This document shows positions 1 to 5,610 of a stretch of DNA of 5,610 nt, in pieces. The stretch lies in NCBI GenBank assembly GCA_016182225.1, contig JACOXV010000031.1:1-5610 (forward strand), in the 5' to 3' direction. The position numbers were made by a program, and so were the translations under genes. This stretch comes from Candidatus Levyibacteriota bacterium. GTDB taxonomy: Bacteria > Patescibacteriota > Microgenomatia > Levybacterales > UBA12049. Every line of letters starts with the position of its first letter. Position 1 is the stretch's first letter. Below the pieces are notes generated by a model. It searched no databases. It had not been told where the DNA came from and was given only the letters and a program-made list of their open reading frames with translations.

Positions 1-761
1 TTCATCGTGGAATAGAAAAACCCTATTGAAACAAATTTTGAATGTTTGCTGGCAATTGATTTTTCTTGACTATGTTTTTTAATACCGCTTGACACTCCTT
101 TTGCATGAATTATTTTCACTTCCGGAACATACATTACCTTATAACTCTTTTCTTTTATTCTGTAGCAAAGGTCAATGTCTTCTCCATAAAGAAAGTAGTC
201 TTCATCAAACAGTCCGGTCTCATCGAGTGTTTTTTTTCTTAAAAACATAAAGGCACCAACTACAGAATCCACTTCATGAGGAGCGGACATGTTTCTATCA
301 GTTAAATGATACAACCTATCGTTTTTTAGAAAGAAGTAGAGAAAAGATGCCCAAGGCGTCGGAAAACCCCTGTGAGATGCCTTATCCAAACTTCCGTCTT
401 CTTTTTCGACTCTACAAGAACAGACTCCGACATCCTTATTGGATTCCATGAATTCATATAGATATGGGATTACACCTTTGCCCATTCTACAATCAGGATT
501 AAGCACTAATATATACGGTGTTTTTGCATTTTTGATTGCGAGATTATGGGCTTTTCCGAAGCCTAAATTTTTTTTATTGATAATATATTTAAATTCCGGA
601 AATTTCTTTTTGGCCACATTTATACTTGAGTCAATTGAGGCATTATCCACTACCACTATATCCATACTAAGTTCGTTTTTTAATGACCTTAGACTCTCTA
701 GGCATTTAATAAGATATTCTCCGGCGTTGTAATTGACAATGGAAACAGTAAGCTTATTCAT
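1..761 (-). CDS. GT2-family glycosyltransferase, rhamnosyltransferase-like (3' end cut off by the window)
   Basis: Predicted cytoplasmic GT-A-fold enzyme that transfers a sugar from a nucleotide donor to a growing, probably lipid-linked, glycan. I translated 253 residues from the ATG at 761-759; the frame is still open at base 3, so the C-terminus is missing. Visible GT2 landmarks: the N-terminal VSIVNYN strand (residues 6-12), VVVDN (36-40, with the nucleotide-binding Asp39), NLGFGKAHN (65-73), LNPDC (87-91, the DxD-equivalent metal/donor site), VVGAFMF (167-173), FDEDYFLYGEDIDLCYR (185-201; Glu194-Asp195 is the expected catalytic-base region) and HAKGVS (219-224). This NPD...GED...HxxGxS pattern is typical of WbbL/rhamnosyltransferase-like GT2 proteins, but the actual sugar cannot be read from sequence. 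The start overlaps the end of the upstream GT4 gene by 8 nt, so translational coupling is likely; the preceding AAAGAAA is only a poor ribosome site. The family is firm, the substrate unknown. Confidence 0.9.
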   Translation of the reverse strand, partial: MNKLTVSIVNYNAGEYLIKCLESLRSLKNELSMDIVVVDNASIDSSINVAKKKFPEFKYIINKKNLGFGKAHNLAIKNAKTPYILVLNPDCRMGKGVIPYLYEFMESNKDVGVCSCRVEKEDGSLDKASHRGFPTPWASFLYFFLKNDRLYHLTDRNMSAPHEVDSVVGAFMFLRKKTLDETGLFDEDYFLYGEDIDLCYRIKEKSYKVMYVPEVKIIHAKGVSSGIKKHSQEKSIASKHSKFVSIGFFYSTM

Positions 762-1944
762 TTTCTTTTTTTATTAAGTCCTTATACACTCCTTCAAGTT
801 TTTTTGCAATTTTTTTCCAGTCATATTTCTCTTCTATAAATGTCCTTGCGTTCCTTGAAAGTTCCTCATATTTTTTAGAGTCGGATAAAATCTCGACAGT
901 TTTTAAAGCAAACTCGTACGGAGTATTGGCGATAATAATATTTGTTCCGTCTTTCCCCCGTATGCCCTCGTTGCCAATGCTTGTGGTAATTACCGGCGTA
1001 CCTACAGCCATTGCTTCTATAATCTTTAAACTGGTTCCGCCCCCCACCCTGATAGGAGCAAGCATAAGCTCAGCGTTTGAAAAAATCGATTCTGTGTTTG
1101 ATGGGGCATTTTCATCAAAAACAATATTTGTCCTCTTCAAATTTTTAATCCTCTTTGGAATTCTTTTTCCCACAATTCGAAGCTCAATTGGGAGATTCTT
1201 CGAAACTTTTTTTAATTCCGGCCAAAAATCTTTTAACAACCATTCCGCTGCGTCTTGATTTTGAATATATACAAAGTCTCCTATAAAAAGAAGACGTTTT
1301 GGCTCTCTTTCTGTATCTATTTTCTTCGGTCTGAATTTTTCTGTATCAGCTCCGTTGGGGATTACGATAACATCTCTTCTTCCCATCTCATCCTTATCTT
1401 TTTCTGAAACAGCGATGAGACGATCAACCTTCTTCCAAACAGATAACTCCTCTATCTTAAGCTTTATTACATCCGGATATAGGAAATTCCTAAGGATTGG
1501 GTTTACTTTGCCTAAATATCTTTTATAAATAAGGTATTCAACATTATGCTCTGCCAATACAACGGGAATATTAACTCTGGGAAGGTTTTGATAAATATAT
1601 GATGTTTCTACATGTATAAGATCATATATTTCTCTTTCAAGCTCTTCTTTTATTACTTTTTTTAAATTTTTATTCATATGCCCTACTATTAAAAACGGGT
1701 GGACTGAAAAAAGAGCTTTTATGATATTTGCTATACTCCACTGTTTTTTTCTATCAACCGTTATAACCTTATCGCAGACTTGTTCTACTTGCTTTATGTC
1801 AGATAGGGTTTGGTAAGATCTTTTCTCACAAATCAGGGTAATTTGATTATTTTTATTTAAATATTTCATTAGGTTATAAAGCCTAACATTCCCTCCGGAG
1901 AAAAGAGGATAAGGAAGAAAAGATGATACTATTAATATCTTCAT
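754..1944 (-). CDS. GT4-family (GT-B fold) glycosyltransferase
   Basis: Complete 396-residue predicted retaining glycosyltransferase, a normal length for GT4 and without membrane spans, so it should act at the cytoplasmic face. The N-terminal acceptor domain opens with MKILIVSSFLPYP and a Ser-Gly-Gly loop (residues 16-18), followed by AEHNVE (131-136). The linker reads AVSEKDKDEM (178-187) and IPNGADTEKF (195-204). The C-terminal donor domain starts at FIGDF (220-224) followed by the QNQDAAEWL stretch, and carries APIRVGGGTSLKIIEAMAVG (296-315), with Glu310 as the conserved donor-binding Glu. The first Glu of the classical EX7E motif is Gly302 here; as I recall, that is common in the APxxxGGGT subfamily rather than a sign of inactivation. 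The closest class I recognise is the PEP-CTERM/exopolysaccharide-associated type of GT4 (Stp1-like), but this is from memory. The ATG at 1944 is chosen because the Rossmann strand starts immediately. It follows a 78-nt gap and its stop overlaps the next gene's start. Donor and acceptor are unknown. Confidence 0.92.
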   Translation of the reverse strand: MKILIVSSFLPYPLFSGGNVRLYNLMKYLNKNNQITLICEKRSYQTLSDIKQVEQVCDKVITVDRKKQWSIANIIKALFSVHPFLIVGHMNKNLKKVIKEELEREIYDLIHVETSYIYQNLPRVNIPVVLAEHNVEYLIYKRYLGKVNPILRNFLYPDVIKLKIEELSVWKKVDRLIAVSEKDKDEMGRRDVIVIPNGADTEKFRPKKIDTEREPKRLLFIGDFVYIQNQDAAEWLLKDFWPELKKVSKNLPIELRIVGKRIPKRIKNLKRTNIVFDENAPSNTESIFSNAELMLAPIRVGGGTSLKIIEAMAVGTPVITTSIGNEGIRGKDGTNIIIANTPYEFALKTVEILSDSKKYEELSRNARTFIEEKYDWKKIAKKLEGVYKDLIKKENE

Positions 1945-1957
1945 CCCGTTAAATAAA

Positions 1958-1966
1958 TCCTTTCTT
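1958..1966 (-). promoter_or_regulatory. Candidate Shine-Dalgarno site for the GT4 gene
   Basis: On the coding strand the sequence is AAGAAAGGA, the only purine-rich stretch that pairs plausibly with the 16S rRNA tail ahead of the ATG at 1944. The spacer to the ATG is 13 nt, longer than the usual 5-9, so initiation may be weak. No better start codon lies close to it in frame. The protein's first strand begins at the ATG, which supports the start independently. Confidence 0.4.
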
Positions 1967-1988
1967 AAAATAGATAGAATTTTTATTT

Positions 1989-2000
1989 GCTAATATAATA
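1989..2000 (-). promoter_or_regulatory. Possible -10 element upstream of the GT4 gene
   Basis: The coding strand reads TATTATATTAGC, offering TATTAT or TATATT, each one mismatch from TATAAT, about 45-50 nt before the GT4 start. No convincing TTGACA-like -35 lies 16-18 nt further upstream (the sequence there is ATCCCA). In DNA this AT-rich such a match arises easily by chance. The main support is position: this is the only real intergenic gap in the window, so it is the natural place for an internal promoter. Confidence 0.2.
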
Positions 2001-2022
2001 CTAGAATTATTATTTAATGGGA

Positions 2023-3471
2023 TCATTTTTTACTATTTAAATCAAACAGGGCATATTCCGAAGTAGCCTTAACTATCTTATATCCCTTCGCAAATTCAAA
2101 ATCCGCAGGAGTCGGATTAACCATCAAGAGATAGCCTGCCCCCATGTCCCTCATTTGCCAAAGCTCTCCCTGAAGACTGGCCCAGCCTTTTCTTTTTGTT
2201 TGATATAAAAGAGTAGTGTCTCCACCGTAATTTGCAATTATTTTTGCATCCTTGGGGATAATTCTATCGACTTCCAATCCCGCATTAATGATTGCGCCGT
2301 TATTAATATTGAAGTAATCCCGTACAAAATACCACCCAAACATAAGACAAAAAACAGTAGATATGCTAAAAATTATAATTCCGCCAAACTTGCTTCCGAT
2401 ATTTCTAAGTTTTGAAAGCAAAAACTCTCCGCCAAGCCCCATAAAAATTACGATCGTGGGAAGTATCATGATTTGATAATAATCGTGTTGTACGTTTCCT
2501 CTGGCTATAACTGTAAAATATGCAAGCGAGGAAATAACAAAAGAGTAAAAGAAAAGAGGTTTTTTTGTTTTGAGCAAAAATCCTGCAGCGAAAATAACAA
2601 TACCCCAGTAACCTAAGATTAATCGTCCGATTCGGTCTGCGAAAAGCCAATAGAAAAAGGCTCCTTTAAATCTGATATCTCCAAGATTTAAAAGCCAGCT
2701 TGCCCACGGTATTCCTTCCGGATATTGAAGCATCCAGAGTCTCCATCCAATAACTGGAAGAATTGCTAAAACCAAAAAGAAATAAAGCTGCCATTTAATT
2801 AAAGCTTTAAATCCAAACCTATCAAATGCCAGATAAAACATAGGAAGAGTAAAAAATCCTGCAAATGGTTTAAGAAGAAATGCAAGTGCGGTAAAAGAAG
2901 TAGCTAAAATCAAAAGCGGAAAAGTTTTCTTAAAAGATTTTCTTTCTTTTTCCGCACTACTCCATAAATCAAAAAAATAAATTCCGCCTAAGACTCCTGC
3001 AGCAGTCATAGTATCGGGAAGAACTACTCTTCCGTAATAAATACTAAACGGCAAAAAACCAAAGAAAAAGGCAGCTATTAGCCCCGAGATTCTACCTTGA
3101 TGTTTTGATAAAATTAGATAAATAAATAACAAAGAAGATAAGGAAGAAAAAATTGTAATTAGCCTTCCCCATTCTTCCAAACTTAGAAGACCAACAAGTT
3201 TAAATAATCCGCCTTGCAATAGATTGTAAATGGGAAATTCTACAAATCTATATCCTTCCGGATTATTTTTACCCGATGGAACATTGGATAAATCATGGTA
3301 TTTGGGATGCAGAAGATCAAATCCTTCTTCTACAAAAACTCTGGATACGGAGGATGTATCTACTTGACGCCAAGAGTGCCATTCGGCAATCGGGTTATCG
3401 AATCTATACAACCTAAAAATAAAACCAAAAAAAATAATTCCTGCAAGTATAATAATATGAATATTTTTCAT
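2023..3471 (-). CDS. GT-C membrane glycosyltransferase, GT39/ArnT-like
   Basis: Complete 482-residue integral membrane protein with about 10-12 hydrophobic spans, predicted to transfer a sugar from a polyprenyl-phosphate donor to a glycan, lipid or protein on the outer face of the membrane. The first span (about residues 4-22) is followed by an extracytoplasmic loop with EWHSWRQVDTSS (30-41); Asp38 is the expected catalytic acidic residue of the GT39/PMT-type first loop. A second acidic motif, GRVVLPDTM, puts Asp153 after a proline, followed later by LKPF (200-203). A further conserved-looking loop, NVQHDYYQIMILP (326-338), is typical of this group. After the last span (about 364-382) a tail of about 100 residues should be extracytoplasmic and carries the YQTKRKGWAS stretch (423-432). 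The ATG lies 6 nt after the upstream stop with no Shine-Dalgarno, but the first span begins at once, so the start is credible. Family confident; substrate unknown. Confidence 0.9.
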   Translation of the reverse strand: MKNIHIIILAGIIFFGFIFRLYRFDNPIAEWHSWRQVDTSSVSRVFVEEGFDLLHPKYHDLSNVPSGKNNPEGYRFVEFPIYNLLQGGLFKLVGLLSLEEWGRLITIFSSLSSLLFIYLILSKHQGRISGLIAAFFFGFLPFSIYYGRVVLPDTMTAAGVLGGIYFFDLWSSAEKERKSFKKTFPLLILATSFTALAFLLKPFAGFFTLPMFYLAFDRFGFKALIKWQLYFFLVLAILPVIGWRLWMLQYPEGIPWASWLLNLGDIRFKGAFFYWLFADRIGRLILGYWGIVIFAAGFLLKTKKPLFFYSFVISSLAYFTVIARGNVQHDYYQIMILPTIVIFMGLGGEFLLSKLRNIGSKFGGIIIFSISTVFCLMFGWYFVRDYFNINNGAIINAGLEVDRIIPKDAKIIANYGGDTTLLYQTKRKGWASLQGELWQMRDMGAGYLLMVNPTPADFEFAKGYKIVKATSEYALFDLNSKK

Positions 3472-3477
3472 TGTGGA

Positions 3478-5610
3478 TTAGTTAGAGCTTGGTGCGGGAG
3501 TTGGTTTTTTAAAACGCACTACTTCCTCAAGTCCTCCATCCTCCCCAAACTTGAGTACAGGTTTTGAAAGAGACGTTCCCGAAAGCTTAAGGGCATCATC
3601 GAGATCGTTATGTATAAAAATTTTAAGGTCTGGATTATTAAATGCAAACCATACGGCATCATTTAAGCCCACAGGAAATACCCAAGCCTCTCCGACCTTT
3701 AGAGGAACATCAACAAAATGGAGCTCAACATTTTTTTCCGACCAAAAATTTGAATAAAGGTTATCTATTGAGATAAAAAAATTTCTTGATTTTTCTCCCG
3801 CACCATGCCAGTCGCGGTAAACTTGCTGAACTTGAATAACATGAAAAAGTGCAAATGCGATAATCGATAACACAGTTACTCCTATTGCAATTTCTCTCCC
3901 CTGGTCCTTTAGATATGGGTATAGCTTTTTAATCAGAATGGTAAAAATTAAAACAATTCCCAGTGATCCTAAATAGCTATATCTGGAAGTAATATTTCCT
4001 AACCCTAAGAATGGAAGAAGAGTTATAACAAAAGCTAGTGCACCAAATATAACCACTTTCTTTTCTTCATTAGTGAAATATTTTATGAATTTCTTGGATG
4101 AAATTATAACTGCTATTAACCCAATAATGCTTGCCGCCAATGCGACTGGCAAATTTTCTCTTGCCAAATTTCTAAGCATTTCATAAAAAGGCAGGGAAAT
4201 AGAGCCAATAACTGTCAAAGAAAAGTAACCAATGAGATTTCCTACGACATTGAAAGGAAGTTTTAAAATATCGTAGCTATAGTCTCCATTGAACCAATGG
4301 CTTTGGGCTGTAAAACGGATAAAAGCATAAGGTATTAAAGGCAGAAATAATAAATAATATTCTGCTTTTCTAGTTAGCTTAAAGAATGAGCCCAATCCCT
4401 CCTGGGAAATCTTGTAGCCAATAATAAGTATTGGAGCAACTACACCTAGTTCGTGGAATAACAAGGAGATAATAATACTTACAATCGACAAAATATAAAA
4501 ATATATTTTTTTCTTTTCCTCCCAATAAATAAAAAATAATAAACTAAGCAATATAAATATAGAATTAAAAAGATGTCCGGTTGATGAAATCCAAAACACT
4601 ACCTCTGAATATCCGCTCATCACAAGAAAAAGGAAGCTTGCTAAAACTGAGAGGTAATTATTTTTCAATATTTTTCTCGCAAGCAGATAGAAAAGAGCTA
4701 TCACCGCAAAATGGGAAAATAACGAAACTAAATGGTAAACCACTTGATTGAGCCAAAACATCTTATACATCAGAAAGAAATAAATTTTTGTTCCGGGTCT
4801 ATAGAAAAAGCCATTTGCATCTGTAAAATAGTTATAAATGGTAGAAACAAAAGAGCAATTTGAACAATCGGCTGCCCACCTAAACCAAGTAAAATCATCT
4901 CCTACAAAAAAATTGTTAATCATTGGAGAAAAAATAATAAATGTTCCTATAAAAAGGTAGATTACAACTGCCAAAGGAGATAATATCGCATTTCTAATTT
5001 CATTTCGGAGTTTGAAATATTGTGTTTGATATAGACTCAAAATTCCTAAAATTACTCCAGCAAGAATCCAAAAAATAAAAGCGATTTTTGATGCCTCAAA
5101 AACATCAATAAGAATTGCATTTAATGAAAGCCCAAATGCACCTGCTATAAAACCTATAATAAGACTTTTTGCCACACTGGAGTCAACATCAGGCAATATT
5201 TTTTTAATGTAAATTCCAAAAACTAAAAATATGGCAAAAAAAGATATTACGCCTGCTGCTCCTATTTCCCCTAACATTCTTAAATAATTATTATCAACTG
5301 CGAGACTCACCGATCCGTATCCACTCCCAAATAAAATGTTTCTCCTGAAAGCTTCAAGTGCTCGCGGCCATTCGCCCTGAAATCTCGTTGTAAAAGACAA
5401 GTCGTAAGCTGCTGCCCTCTTTATCAAAAAGTTTCCATGAAGTATTAGGACTTCTGCTGAAGTAGTTGCAGTTGTATCAGGTGAAAATTCATATAAAAAA
5501 TTTCCCACTCTTTTTGTCACTGGAGAAAGAGAAAGATTTATATATCCTGATCCCTGAGGAAGACTTTCTCCTGTTGAGATATTGTTTGCCTTAACTAGAG
5601 GAACTTCGGG
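3478..5610 (-). CDS. Fusion of a Wzy/O-antigen-ligase-type C-terminal part and a GT-C-type membrane glycosyltransferase (5' end outside the window)
   Basis: The frame is open to base 5610, so the gene starts outside the window; the GTG at 5520 is probably an internal Val. Numbering below counts from that GTG. The first part (upstream 30 codons to about residue 165) resembles the large periplasmic loop and last spans of a Wzy_C protein: Arg46 and Trp51, then GSGYGS (65-70), then DNNYLRMLGEIGAAG (76-90), then hydrophobic spans near 88-106, 117-135 and 142-163. It fits the ligase signature H[NSQ]x9GxxG except for Asp in place of His, which favours polymerase-type members. The second part (about 178-562) has roughly a dozen spans and GT-C features: a first outer loop with VGDDFTWFRWAAD (206-218), where Asp208/Asp209 are the candidate catalytic acids, FFYRPGTKIYF (238-248), and SSTGH (312-316). 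A tail of about 115 residues ending PTPAPSSN should be extracytoplasmic. The stop lies 6 nt before the next gene. Both modules probably act on lipid-linked glycans at the outer membrane face. The fusion is read from one uninterrupted frame; specificity is unknown. Confidence 0.85.
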   Translation of the reverse strand, partial: PEVPLVKANNISTGESLPQGSGYINLSLSPVTKRVGNFLYEFSPDTTATTSAEVLILHGNFLIKRAAAYDLSFTTRFQGEWPRALEAFRRNILFGSGYGSVSLAVDNNYLRMLGEIGAAGVISFFAIFLVFGIYIKKILPDVDSSVAKSLIIGFIAGAFGLSLNAILIDVFEASKIAFIFWILAGVILGILSLYQTQYFKLRNEIRNAILSPLAVVIYLFIGTFIIFSPMINNFFVGDDFTWFRWAADCSNCSFVSTIYNYFTDANGFFYRPGTKIYFFLMYKMFWLNQVVYHLVSLFSHFAVIALFYLLARKILKNNYLSVLASFLFLVMSGYSEVVFWISSTGHLFNSIFILLSLLFFIYWEEKKKIYFYILSIVSIIISLLFHELGVVAPILIIGYKISQEGLGSFFKLTRKAEYYLLFLPLIPYAFIRFTAQSHWFNGDYSYDILKLPFNVVGNLIGYFSLTVIGSISLPFYEMLRNLARENLPVALAASIIGLIAVIISSKKFIKYFTNEEKKVVIFGALAFVITLLPFLGLGNITSRYSYLGSLGIVLIFTILIKKLYPYLKDQGREIAIGVTVLSIIAFALFHVIQVQQVYRDWHGAGEKSRNFFISIDNLYSNFWSEKNVELHFVDVPLKVGEAWVFPVGLNDAVWFAFNNPDLKIFIHNDLDDALKLSGTSLSKPVLKFGEDGGLEEVVRFKKPTPAPSSN

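Noticed and set aside
439..732. Plus-strand open frame of 97 codons
   Set aside because: It lies wholly antisense to the GT2 gene, whose motifs are clear over this stretch; the plus-strand translation shows no recognisable domain.
926..1258. Plus-strand open frame of 110 codons with hydrophobic residues
   Set aside because: It is antisense to the donor domain of the GT4 gene, including the GGGT...E motif; its hydrophobic look is a by-product of the opposite frame.
1995..2010. Rho-independent terminator after the GT39-like gene
   Set aside because: The inverted repeat has only five A/T pairs with a mismatch beside the loop and no G/C-rich stem, so it would not form a stable terminator.
2023..2025. 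TGA read as glycine (alternative code of some CPR lineages)
   Set aside because: The GT39-like protein ends sensibly at this TGA, and I saw no in-frame TGA within the four genes; glycines at conserved motifs use GGN codons. A TAA follows a few codons later, so this one site alone is not decisive.
2405..2650. Minus-strand 81-codon frame
   Set aside because: It sits inside the GT39-like gene in another frame, has no start context, and its composition (Arg, Phe, Ser, Cys rich) is typical of a shifted frame.
3295..3757. Two overlapping plus-strand frames (3295-3567 and 3551-3757)
   Set aside because: Both are antisense to the ends of the two GT-C genes and cross their junction; neither has a recognisable domain or ribosome site.
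5518..5520. GTG at 5520 as the true start of the fusion protein
   Set aside because: The frame remains open for 30 further codons to the window edge and those residues look like continuing Wzy outer loop. A start here would lack the N-terminal spans the family needs, and no ribosome site precedes it.

Overview
The window is about one-third G+C by eye and almost entirely coding. All four genes lie on the minus strand, so they are read from high to low coordinates. They look like a block of a surface-polysaccharide or glycoconjugate assembly locus. In transcription order: (1) a large membrane protein that enters from beyond base 5610, joining the C-terminal part of a Wzy/O-antigen-ligase-type protein to a complete-looking GT-C-type membrane glycosyltransferase; (2) a second GT-C membrane glycosyltransferase of the GT39/ArnT-like type; (3) a cytoplasmic GT4-type (GT-B fold) glycosyltransferase; (4) a GT2-type (GT-A fold, rhamnosyltransferase-like) glycosyltransferase whose 3' end lies beyond base 1.

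Genes 1 and 2 are separated by 6 nt. Genes 2 and 3 are separated by 78 nt of very AT-rich DNA, the only real intergenic gap. Genes 3 and 4 overlap by 8 nt. This packing suggests one transcription unit, perhaps with an internal promoter before gene 3. No stretch over 300 bases lacks a gene. I saw no tRNA, rRNA, CRISPR, insertion sequence or strong terminator.

The likely division of labour is an inference. The GT2 and GT4 enzymes would add sugars from nucleotide donors to a lipid carrier on the cytoplasmic face. The two GT-C proteins would add sugars from polyprenyl-phosphate donors on the outer face, and the Wzy-type module would polymerise or transfer the assembled glycan.

The low G+C, A-rich Lys/Asn/Ile-heavy proteins, tight packing, weak or absent Shine-Dalgarno sites and large GT-C proteins resemble what I recall of Patescibacteria/CPR genomes (Microgenomates or Parcubacteria). 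No phylogenetic marker is present, so this is a guess of moderate to low confidence. TGA appears as a stop (end of gene 2) and I saw no in-frame TGA inside the genes, so the standard bacterial code fits. The item most worth a second look is the Wzy/GT-C fusion.
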